A stretch of 64,000 bases of DNA, taken from the NCBI GenBank assembly GCA_963662155.1, contig OY759270.1, positions 13,630,008 to 13,694,007 of the forward strand, read 5' to 3'. A program made the translations under genes and the position numbers. The notes beneath the pieces are model-generated. The model did not search any database, was not told where the DNA came from, and saw only the letters and a program-made list of their open reading frames with translations. Source of the DNA: Lamellibrachia columna (lineage: Eukaryota; Annelida; Polychaeta; Sabellida; Siboglinidae). Position 1 is the stretch's first letter. Each line of letters begins with the position of its first letter. Positions 26,101-36,198 of this stretch are shown here, piece after piece.

Positions 26101-29100
26101 TTGTCTGTATGTGATATACCAAAATATTAGGTTTGATTATAATTTAATATGGTTTGTTTACCAACAAAAAGTTTTTTGGGAAAGACATCTTTGTCATAAT
26201 GCATCAGATTTGATAATCTTGTTTGATTGAATTTTGTCTTAATAAGTCAATCTCGCTTGTAAATGTAACATAAAACTGTTGCAAAAGGGCAGTAATTTTT
26301 ATGAATAAATTAACATTACAGAAACATTTCTAATTGATAGATGCGGAAAGAATTTAAGGATTGGGAACCGCTACGAAGTCCACGTTATGGAGTTGAGATG
26401 GTGCGAGACTGGAGAGCAATACTGGCTGACACACATCGCACACTGGGGCGTGGGCAGACCAACATGGACCCCTACGAACAGCTGCTATGGGACGTCTGGA
26501 TGCCTCACATACGTACCACAGTTAGGTGTGGCCACTTTAGATGATTATATATTAAATTTAGTTGATTCCACCTTGTCTATCCTTGATAATTATCCATATT
26601 AGGTCATTATAAAGTCTATAATATTATTTCACCACAGGACACAAGTTATTTTGGATGGAAAATCAGGCACAGTAAATGCATAAATTAAAATCCACACATA
26701 ATTAGAATTGTATATTAAAACATTCAAATATATTAAAAATTATTGCATATTAAAACTGTATGTAATTAAAACTATTTTATATTAAACATGCAGGTATAAA
26801 TAAAGTTATTACAATTAATTAACTTGTCATTATTTGTGGTCCAGGTTGTGTAGACGTCCTCCAAGTTTGTGCATCAGCCTAGTGATAATTTCAGGAATGA
26901 AGTTATACACAATGAAGCCACGTAATCTTGTGAATGCTGTACTAAGTGACGCCATCTTTATGTTCCCAGCAAGTGGTCCGTGCGTGACCCGGACGTGTTG
27001 CTGGAGGTGCTTGAGGCATGGTTCCCCCTTCTGTCGCCATGGATGCAGAGCAACATCCTTGAGCAACTCATCCTGCCTAAACTCCAGAACGAAGTAGAGA
27101 GCTGGAATCCGCTGACCGACACCGTGCCTATCCATGCGTGGCTTCACCCCTGGCTCCCTCTCATGGGTATGGTCATTGTTGTTTGACATTTGTGTTGCTA
27201 TATGACTTGTGAACTAAACCATTTGTAGAAAGATTAATTATATTATGCCAAACTTCAATATGCAGCATACAGTAGAACCCCGCAAAATGGTCACCCCCTG
27301 GGAATGGCCACTCTTTATCTCAGTCACTTGGATGGGGAGGGGTTCTACTTACTGTACGGTACTTTACTGCGCCATACTGAATTATGTTAGCCAAACATCA
27401 TATAACAAAATTATGTGTGATAGTTATACCTTATCTACTCTAATTTTGAACACACTTTGAAAGCATGCAAATAATGCATATGTATTCTAGTTCCACTAAA
27501 ATTATAACTAACTGACCATAGTGGCCGCCTGGCCAATGTGGACAACGTACAGGGAATTTGGTCTCAACCATTCATAGTCACTCTGTCGCTGGCGGACAGG
27601 TCAAGGTGCATTGACAATCCCGCAAGTCAATCAAGCTGGGTCACTGTTGATACCCACTAACCTCTCTAAGTATGTATTCTGTGTCATACCATCTGCATAA
27701 TGTCGTCAAGAGTTATAAGAAATGTGCTCCAAATAAGACGAGCCTCTTGCCTAGCCCCAACCTAGGCCACCGCCAGCTGTGGAAACTTTCACCTCTTGGC
27801 TTCTCTTGGACATCAAAGCAGTTTCAACTTGCCTTTCCATAACACTGACCCTGCTTTGTTTTGACAAAGACTCAACATCTAACTCTCAGAAGCCAAGCTC
27901 CAACCAAAGTGAATGTACAAGGAGAAATCCATCATTACTATCTGTCCACAGCAGTGGACCGTGTACAATTCATTTCTGTTACGTCACTCAGCGGATTAAT
28001 CATTTGTTTGTAGAGTAAGTAATGCTGTGTGATAAATGTAAGTAATGCTGTATGATAAATGTAAGTAATGCTGTGTGATAAATGTAAGTAATGCTGTGTG
28101 ATAAATGTAAGTAATGCAGTGTGATAAATGTAAGTAATGCTGTGTGATAAATGTAAGTAATGCAGTGTGATAAATGTAAGTAATGCAGTGTGATAAATGT
28201 AAGTAATGCTGTGTGATAAATGTAAGTAATGCTGTGTGATAAATGTAAGTAATGCTGTGTGATAAATGTAAGTAATGCAGTGTGATAAATGTAAGTAATG
28301 CTGTGTGATAAATGACATTTTCACCAACTAAGTTTATGGCCCACATATATTGTATATACATATATTGTTTTATTATTTTATTAACTGTAGCTTTGTACCG
28401 TTCACGACAGTACCAACCAGCGATCATAACAAACTATATTGGTACCACCTAGTGAGTGTCCAGTTAATCAAATTCTCCATAACGGACACCTGTCCATAAC
28501 GGACACATGTCCATAACGGACACCTGTCCATAACGGACATAATGTGTAGTCTCGGCGGTGTCTGCTATGGACAAGTTCCATTGTAATAACTTTATTTTAA
28601 CACCATTAAGTCAGGGGCTAATGCCCCGTTCATGAGTGTGGACATAAATACATAAAATATTTCTTTAAAATTAAACCTGAAAAGAAAAAAGTACAATAGA
28701 CAATAGAATAATATAAATTGGTTACTACTTTTAAATACTAATGCTTGTCATACAATGTATCATATAAAAAACATGAATAAAATAAATAAATTTAAAATGT
28801 ATACACTACATAGTGGTTAGTTTGAAAATAAAAATGTCTTTTTGAACTGTGTGCAATTTCTTGTGTTCTGTATCGTAGCTGGTAGACATAAAGCAATTCC
28901 ACATATCTATGTAATCTCTTCTCTTGACAACATTTACCAAATAAATGTTGCACTCCATGTTATGATAGGCTGTTAGATGGCCGATGTTGCGTGATTGAGC
29001 TTCTATATGTTAGCCCCAGAAGGGGCTGTTTGGAGTAAACACACTGAAGGCTATAAACACTATGTTCACTGTTGACAGCCGATCGCCTCGAGCCACTATA

Positions 29101-32100
29101 TGCCCCCATCAGACACAAGTTGGCAAATGCCCTCAAGAACTGGCACCCGTCCGACCCGTCGGCTAAACTGATCCTGCAGCCATGGCTGGGCGTATTCCGA
29201 CCTGGGCACATGGAGGCCTTCCTCGTGAAGAACATTGTGCCAAAGCTAGCGCTCTGTCTGCAGGAGTTCGTCATTAATCCTCATATGCAACACCTGGGTA
29301 GGGTTTGCCACTGTTCACTGCATGTTTGCTATTGTCATCAGGAATTGAATTTTTTTTTCTAGTATTCAGGTGGAAACCTAAACATTAGTTAATTAAGATA
29401 TTTTGGGATTCCATATCAGATTCTAGGATGTTGAATTTTTTTTCCACATAAAATGCCACAGAAATAACAAAAAGAAATTTGATTGCAGCTAATGTAAATA
29501 TATCGGATATTGCTCCACTTATTCAAATATGTACATAGTCGTAGATGTAATCTACCATAGTCTAGATGTACAGGCTAGTGCATGAGTAGCTATCTTTTCA
29601 AATAAAATTAAATAAACGACTGAACATCCAAGTCAGTATCTGTAGGCCACAATTACGCATACATACAAATTAAACAGATAACGGTAAAAGTATATTTACA
29701 AAATTGTGGTTCATTAACGCGTTTGGGCAAACAATGTCAGAATACTATATAACATGATTGTACAATAAAGCATTAAGACTTTGTACCTTTAAAAGCCATG
29801 TACAGGCCTGTAGATGATCTCACAGTATAAAAGTCTATAGATGATCTCGCAGTGTACAGGCCTATAGATGAACTCGCATTGTACAGGCCTATAGATGATC
29901 TCGCAGTGTACAGGCCTATAGATGATCTCACGGTGTACAGGCCTATAGATGATCTCGCATTGTACAGGCCTATAAATGGTCTTGCAGTATACAGGCCTAT
30001 AGATGATCTCACGGTGTACAGGCCTATAGATGATCTCACATTGTACAGGCTTATAAATGATCTCGCAGTGTACAAGCCTATAGATGATCTCACAGTGTAC
30101 AGGCCTATAGATGAACTCGCAGTGTACAGGCCTATAGATGGTCTTGCAATATACAGGCCTATAGATGGTCTTGCAGTGCACAGGCCTATAGATGATCTCA
30201 CGGTGTACAGGCCTATAGATGATCTCGCATTGTACAGGCCTATAGATGGTCTTGCAGTGTACAGGCCTATAGATGGTCTTGCAGTGCACAGGCCTATAGA
30301 TGATCTCACGGTGTACAGGCCTATAGATGGTCTTGCAGTGCACAGGCCTATAGATGATCTCACGGTGTACAGGCCTATAGATGGTCTTGCAGTGTACAGG
30401 CCTATAGATGGTCTTGCAGTGTACAGGCCTATAGATGGTCTTGCAGTGTACAGGCCTATAGATGATCTCACAGTGTACAGGCCTATAGATGATCTCACAG
30501 TGTACAGGCCTATAGATGATGTCACAGTGTACATGCCTGTAGATGATCTCACAGTGTACAGGCCTATAGATGGTCTTGCAGTGTACAGGCCTATAGATGA
30601 TCTCACAGTGTACAAGCCTGTAGACGATCTCGCAGTGTACATGCCTGTAGATGACCTCGCAATGTACATGCCTGTAGATGATCTCGCCTTGTTTCAGATG
30701 CGTGGACATGGGTGATGATGTGGCTGGATGTGATACCACTGCCTCACGTTGTCTCGCTACTCGAGAAGTATTTCTTCGGCAAGTGGCTGCAGGTGTTGTG
30801 CACATGGCTGAACAGTTCGCCCAACTACGATGAGGTAACCAAGTGGTACATGGGTTGGAAGGCGATGTTCCCTGAGAAACTGCTCACATCGCCCATCATA
30901 AAAGGTACGTAGGATCATGTATTTACTGAACTTTGCTGAGCTGTCCATCATAACAGGCTTTATGGTATGCACAAACACATTTTTGAACACAAGTTGTTTC
31001 AACCCTTGTAGCTACTATACATAATATTACATATTATATTTAACAGCCATTGTGACTACAGTCCACATATTTACATACAAGGAATTCCCACTGAAATACA
31101 ATCTAACTGGCTATTTCGCTGATGTTTGCTCGTGTCACCACAAAGAGCATGCAACAATATAGTAATAAAGATGCTTATAATACATAACCCAACTCTGGAA
31201 AGAAGTTACAGCTGTGTATGTATATACACACGCACACGCACACGCACACACACCACACACACACACACGGTGATAATATCTCATTCTACAAGTTTCTTAG
31301 GGGACAATTTGTGTTTTTTTTATGGCAAGATTTATAGTGTGACAATATGACTTGTTTATTGCTAGCCTAAAACTAACTTTGTTAAATACCTACTGGAGAG
31401 ATTAGGAACTTAGTATAGACATATTTCCTTGACCCTACAGAGCAGTTCAGCCGGGCCCTGGACATCATGAACCGGGCAGTGAGTGGTCACTACCAACCTG
31501 GGGCGCGAGAAAACATCGCTTACTTGACACACACGGAGAGAAGTCGTGCCTTTGAAGCACCGCCTGCTGCGAGAGTGATGGCTGATAGGGAGGTACGTGT
31601 CTGGCTGATAGGGAGGTACATGTCTAGCTGATAGGGATGTACATGTCTGGCTGATAGGGATGTACGTGTCTGGCTGATAGGGATGTACATGTCTAGATGA
31701 CAAGGATGTACGTGTCTAGATGATAGTGAGGTACGTGTCTAGCTGATAGGGAGTACGTGTCTAGCTGATAGGCAGGTACGTGTCTAGCTGATAGGCAGGT
31801 ACGTGTCTAGCTGATAGGCAGGTACGTGTCTAGCTGATAGGGAGGTATGTGTCTAGCTGATGGGGTGTGCATATCTAGCTGATAAGGAGGTGTGTCTAGC
31901 TGATAGGAAGGTTTACATGTGTTTGATACGGAAATATCCTTGTATATGCTAGACTTGTTGGCTTGATTCGCAGGGGCTAACTCAAGACGGACTCGAGTCA
32001 TCCATTTTCGTGACTTGACTTGGAATTTATCATTGGTTTGAGATTTGACTTGCCAGTTTGTGACTTGTCAACAACAAAAATAAGTCTGGTGGCTCGACAT

Positions 32101-33341
32101 GTACGCAGAACAAGTTTATCAAGTACTTATCATTACAATACTTGAGACTTGTGCATTTGGGACTAGTCAGCCAAAGACTTAATGAATTAATTCCGAGACT
32201 GATGAATGTATTTTCGTGTAATTGAGATCTGAGCAAAACTCGTTGTCGTTACACCTAACCCAAATTCCAATCAATGCTGGTTTGCCAACAGCAAGACAGT
32301 ACTTGTCACAGTAGTATGATTCTGAGTGACAGCGACTTGGGACTTGACTCCTTCATATGGACCAAGATTTTACCTGGACTTGCATGCAGATGACTTGCTC
32401 TTGGACTAAAAAACATTTCCAACAGTTGTTTTTGTTGTTATTTCTGGAATTGTCCTGTTGTGATAAAATGACGACAGAACCTGACAACAATGACTCAGGG
32501 CACACAGACAGTGACATTACCTGTGATCACGGGATAAGGCCAGTGCTTAGTTAGTTGACTTAAGGGGAACACTGCATGGCATTTAAAAAATTATTTTCAC
32601 CATTTTCTAATAGCTTTGTATGTTTACTGTCCAGAAAGTTAAGTTTTAAAACAATTACATACTTCTAAATCACTTTTGTTCATGGATAAAGCATGCCTCT
32701 TTCAAGTGATAAATCCCATTTTTAAATCTTTGACAGCCATTTTCTCAAAACTGTTTTTAAAATATGAAAGAAGGATATCTCTGGAAGTAAGTATGCTAGC
32801 TAAATAAGGTTTTAAGTGTGTTGTATTCAGCTTATTTTTATCTACACAACTGGTAGAAAACATTATCAAAATAATAACAGATTTGAAAATTACACCAGTA
32901 TTTGCTGCCAAACAATTCCTATCAAGTTGCCGAGTCTCACTACATGGAAAATAAAATGAACTAACTTTAAATTCACAATGTTAACGCATCCTTGTATGCA
33001 CATGTTCTTGCACAAAATATAATTCATTTTCATATGTTACTGTAATCCCGATTTAATGTGGTGTACCCAATTTGCTGTTCCAGGTGGTGCCACCAGTGCG
33101 CAACGTTTCTGGCATGGCAAATTTGATGCAGGGGAAGATCAACTTCCGGGAAATGCTCGAGAATAAAGCGGCAGAAAATCAGATATTATTCATGCCGGTA
33201 CCTAATAAGACATACGAGGCGAAGCAAGTGTACAAATTTGGCAACGTGCAGATTTACATCGACCGCAACGTTGTGTTTATGATGGAGAACTTCCTCTGGT
33301 TACCTGTGTCTATAAACACACTATTAGATAAGGCACGGTGA
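19448..33341 (+). CDS. TFIP11: Tuftelin-interacting protein 11 (G-patch spliceosome-disassembly factor), complete
   Basis: Fourteen exons, all in phase: 19448-19556, 20495-20667, 21076-21164, 21823-21880, 22379-22594, 23278-23422, 25082-25247, 25629-25899, 26341-26525, 26970-27166, 29079-29297, 30698-30904, 31441-31592, 33084-33341; 814 aa, close to the 837 aa of the human protein. Exon 2 could instead end at 20652, also in phase. The acidic N-terminal TIP domain carries [15 protein letters not shown]; the G-patch (about residues 131-177) has [20 protein letters not shown]; the GCFC region holds [20 protein letters not shown] and [16 protein letters not shown]; the C-terminus has YIDRNVVF. 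In the family, the G-patch activates the helicase DHX15 to take apart the intron-lariat spliceosome in the nucleus. Introns carry two DNA elements, LINE pieces and several minisatellites, one of which copies the exon 13 donor. Confidence 0.97.
19680..20110. repeat. Irregular repeats of TGGGCCGAATCAACCGT in TFIP11 intron 1
   Basis: Seven or eight degenerate copies of TGGGYCGAAYCAACCRT occur at 20-80 bp spacing (for example near 19690, 19755, 19922, 19980, 20032, 20069, 20085). It is not a regular tandem array; perhaps the end of a DNA transposon. Confidence 0.55.
20352..20420. repeat. (TA)n microsatellite
   Basis: An uninterrupted TA run 75 bp before TFIP11 exon 2. Confidence 0.95.
21367..21560 (+). 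mobile_element. LINE reverse-transcriptase C-terminal fragment
   Basis: The frame reads [18 protein letters not shown], then HQFKRAL, the usual end of a LINE RT (R-T-x-x-D-W-x-x-L-P). It lies in TFIP11 intron 3. Confidence 0.75.
22650..22945 (+). mobile_element. LINE 3' end with (TTA)n tail
   Basis: Begins with a VPKIWN-type RT end (about 22660) and finishes with CTCAGGTCCCTGAGGATTTA, then a TTATTATTA tail. A homologous 3' end is at 52925-53125 (shared TGTTCATGATAT). It inserted soon after TFIP11 exon 5. Confidence 0.7.
23107..23165. repeat. (TA)n(CATA)n microsatellite
   Basis: TA run followed by about nine CATA units. Confidence 0.9.
23474..24563. mobile_element. Non-autonomous DNA transposon, 1090 bp, TA-flanked
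   Basis: The 25-bp terminal inverted repeats match at 23 positions: CCGTAAGTTTCCGTGTATAA on the left and CTGTAAATTTCCGTGTATAA from the right. Both ends are flanked by TA (23472-73 and 24564-65). The sub-terminal motif GTATAATACGCACCC is repeated several times in direct orientation. No transposase is visible. TA target and short TIRs fit the Tc1/mariner superfamily. It lies in TFIP11 intron 6. Confidence 0.85.
27270..27354. mobile_element. 85-bp MITE, pogo/Tigger-like
   Basis: The ends CAGTAGAACCCC and GGGGTTCTACTTACTG are imperfect inverted repeats flanked by TA on both sides. CAGTAGAACCCC-type ends are familiar from pogo/Tigger elements. It lies in TFIP11 intron 10. Confidence 0.75.
28013..28314. 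repeat. 23-bp minisatellite, about 13 copies
   Basis: The unit contains AAGTAATGCTGTGTGATAAA, with CTG/CAG variants. It lies in TFIP11 intron 10. Confidence 0.93.
28480..28545. repeat. 17-bp tandem repeat, about 4 copies
   Basis: The unit is CCATAACGGACACCTGT. A reversed partner (CTATGGACAAG) near 28565 suggests the end of a MITE. Confidence 0.75.
29655..29765. repeat. Dispersed repeat family 1, copy 4
   Basis: Contains AAATTAAACAGATAACGGTA and TTGTGGTTCATTAACGCGTT; ends with ACTATATAACATGATT, as does the copy at 37195-37435. Confidence 0.6.
29799..30690. repeat. 27-bp minisatellite, about 33 copies, abutting the TFIP11 exon 12 acceptor
   Basis: The unit contains GTACAGGCCTATAGATGATC; variants alternate GATGATCTCACA, GATGATCTCGCA and GATGGTCTTGCA. 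It is 9 codons long, so both strands stay open over hundreds of codons. The last unit ends about 10 bp before the AG of TFIP11 exon 12, so the branch point must lie in the array or in the few bases after it. Confidence 0.93.
31222..31268. repeat. (CA)n-like microsatellite
   Basis: ACACACGCACACGCACAC and similar, in TFIP11 intron 12. Confidence 0.9.
31581..31915. repeat. 23-bp minisatellite, about 14 copies, copying the TFIP11 exon 13 donor
   Basis: The unit reads GCTGATAGGGAG then GTACGTGTCTG. The first unit is the real junction: GCTGATAGGGAG ends exon 13 (A-D-R-E) and GTACGT starts the intron. Later copies often keep a consensus donor (AG/GTACGT); some read ATGTAC or CAGGTACGT. Confidence 0.93.
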
Positions 33342-33618
33342 TACAATATGCACATAGCATGACTATCTGAACAGTGACTTAGGTGCCGATGCTTGTGTCA
33401 AAGACAGGTGTAATGTTCTTGCCCCAAGTATCATATCTGGTGTGAGAACGCTAAACTAGACTGGTTGGGCAGGATGTTCGTCATTCGTGGTTTTGTTGAT
33501 ATAATCATGGGATTATCACAGAATTTCTTGACTTGGAAGATTTTTTTCCATATATGTGTATATTGATACACAGTGGATTTGATGCCAGATTACCATTGGT
33601 TACATTTCCATGTTTCTG

Positions 33619-33624
33619 AAATAA
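33619..33624 (+). promoter_or_regulatory. Probable TFIP11 polyadenylation signal AATAAA
   Basis: AATAAA lies 278 bp after the TFIP11 stop codon and is followed by T-rich sequence. Confidence 0.7.
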
Positions 33625-33899
33625 ATTGTTTTTTATTAAATATTCTCGTTTATTAAAATTTAATATCAATACTAACATGTGCATACTGGGTCATACATTT
33701 ACAAGAAAAAATCGCAAGATCACAGTAATATCAGTAAGACAGTTTCTGTGACTGGTCTTTTTCAAATATTTATTTTCCTGTTTTGTTACAATGTCTGTCA
33801 CCTGTGTTGTTACTTCAGCTGAGACTGGATTTTTAACTTGCAAAACAGCAATTTCTATTTGGAAAATGAATTAAATTTATTGACACTGGAACCTTAAGA

Positions 33900-34010
33900 T
33901 ATCAGTAGTGTCCTAAAGCTGCCTTGAGTCAGTTGTGTTGTTACATATACATACATACATATCAGTAGCGTCCTAAAGCTGCCTTGAGTCAGTTGTGTTG
34001 CTACCATAGA
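33900..34010. repeat. 60-bp direct duplication
   Basis: GTCCTAAAGCTGCCTTGAGT and its flanks occur twice, 60 bp apart, with a short CATA run between. Confidence 0.85.
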
Positions 34011-35635
34011 CATAAATAGAACACCCGTTAGTAAAACAAGACCGCTAAGCTCTTATCAGTTGACACATGATAAAGTGATGCCGGCATGGACCAGTGACAT
34101 TCATACTACTGCACGGCAAGAACCCACTGGAGGCCCAGTGTTTATACTGTACAGCACCCAGTCTTCATCATATATCTATAGATATACAGTACTAATAAGA
34201 GATTATTACTATATAGCTATATATACCTAATACCTTATTACATGCACAATCTATCCATGCACCTTGTATATCAAATACCATAACATATTAGCTATAACAG
34301 TAGCACCACTAAACATGATCGAAACTGAACTTTCTGAAGTGCTCTATACATGTATTAAATAATGACTGCAAGAGGTCAAAATCTCATTAAGCCCTTTTGG
34401 ACATTCTTCTCTAAGGTCCCAAAAATATTCTTTTCCCATCTTCCAACACATTCCCCAGCTGCTCCATCACAGCTATTTCCACCTGCAGATCAAGATCTCT
34501 CGAATGTTACAACTTGCCCAAGGACACGCCTCATGTAAAGAAATGTGCTCTCTCATTTAAGCTGTCAATTGTTTTAGTAGGCAACCTTTCACATGGTTTG
34601 TCAAACAAATGCATAGAATGCAATGAATGTTGCAATGTGTACAGAATGAGTTACATGACAGTGGTTCATACAACGAAGAACAGGCAAACGACGACCAAAA
34701 GGGGAGAGCCTCATTAAATGCAGATGACTTAATAAAGAAAAAAAATCTTATTAATGAGCTGACATCTAGTAGAGTTTTAAAAAAGAGTTACACATATGCA
34801 TACACGCACACATTATTTATAAAACTTAATCCTATCCCTATAACATTTTATGTTGCACCCAATCAATGTGACTACTGGGAAACACTTAATGTACGCTTCC
34901 CCCCAAAAAAAAAACGTATCTAATATATTGATATTTCAGAACATTTTCAAAACCGTTACATTCATTCACATATACACTAATACAGCACAAACATTTGCAA
35001 CATAAATTACCTGAAAATAACGAGATGTTAGATCCTGTCTTCTGTTGATTCGTACAGCTGTAAGCCACACAGTAAATAACCATATTCGTTGTCCCACAAC
35101 TTTATCCAGCAAGCCTCCAAGATGTTTGTCTTGAAGAGTTTAACACTAATGCATGTATGAACAACCCAACTGCCCACACTTATAACACAACTGCTGGGAC
35201 CACCCTCACCCAAATTATTTATCAGTCTGGTGGCCATGCCCCATTAAGAACAAATGACAATGACAAATCTTCAAGTTAATTGGTTCCTGGTGTCATCGTC
35301 ACTGGCTACTAGTTTATAATTCTCTGGTAGCCACCTCATCTTCATTGCTTTTGTTTGCCTTATATTGTACATGATGATGGTGAGGAGGAAATACATTAAC
35401 TTACTTACTCACTCACTTACTTACTTACATATGTTAGACAACTATTTTTAACATGCTATGTTCACACTATAAACAGTACTATCCTATGTGTCTTGCAGTG
35501 GATGCAACTGTTTCTGCTGTGCAATGAAATGCCGGCCAGTGGTCCACGCCCGCTTCACTGCAGTGAGCTGGCTTGTCGCTCTTGTTTAAAGGGGGGTGAT
35601 TAATGATGTAACTCTATGGTTGTTACATATACATA

Positions 35636-35677
35636 CATGCATGCATGCATGCATACATACATACATACATACATACA

Positions 35678-35706
<29 letters not shown>
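35636..35706. repeat. (CATG)n(CATA)n microsatellite
   Basis: Four CATG units lead into about 14 CATA units. Confidence 0.92.
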
Positions 35707-35708
<2 letters not shown>

Positions 35709-35779
35709 CAATGAGAGCTGATGCAGATCATAAAATAGAACAATTCTACAAAGACCAACTATCTTATGTCATATAGTGT

Positions 35780-35785
35780 TTTATT
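35780..35785 (-). promoter_or_regulatory. Probable SVIP polyadenylation signal AATAAA
   Basis: TTTATT on the + strand reads AATAAA on the minus strand, about 415 bp after the SVIP stop codon. Confidence 0.55.
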
Positions 35786-36198
35786 AACATAAATACAGGA
35801 ACAAAACAACATGCATTTCCAGTTCATCTAGGAACCATTTCCATCAAATGTATACAAATGTATTATCCGATAAATATATGTTATCTCGTAATAACGAACA
35901 CCTTGAACCATTAACTCTAGCAAGCTCGTGCCACATGTTAATGTGCTTTCTGGAGAAAAAAAAAGAGAAACCTTGTAACTAAGTGTAACAAGTTACTTCT
36001 GTGTATATTTACATTTTAATTGCCACATTTGAAAATAAACATTTAACAGGGTTGTATGAACTTGCACCATGATAACTGCAGATCCACATAAACAATGTTA
36101 TTATTAACAAGCAATTTAGAGATGACAACTTCATACATGGGTACTAATAACAAGCCACTAAAATGTTGCACATCGTTCATCTTCTGGCTTCCTGCGGT

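Larger units (their letters stand above)
33650..35760. other. Convergent intergenic spacer between TFIP11 and SVIP
   Basis: No gene is seen. It holds a 60-bp duplication (33900-34010), a TTAC/TCAC-rich stretch (35394-35430) that could be a LINE tail on the minus strand, and a CATG/CATA microsatellite. Confidence 0.6.

Noticed and set aside
29789..30805. Open frames of 287-338 codons on both strands as genes
   Set aside because: By-products of the 27-bp array; they run into TFIP11 exon 12, which is explained by the spliced gene.
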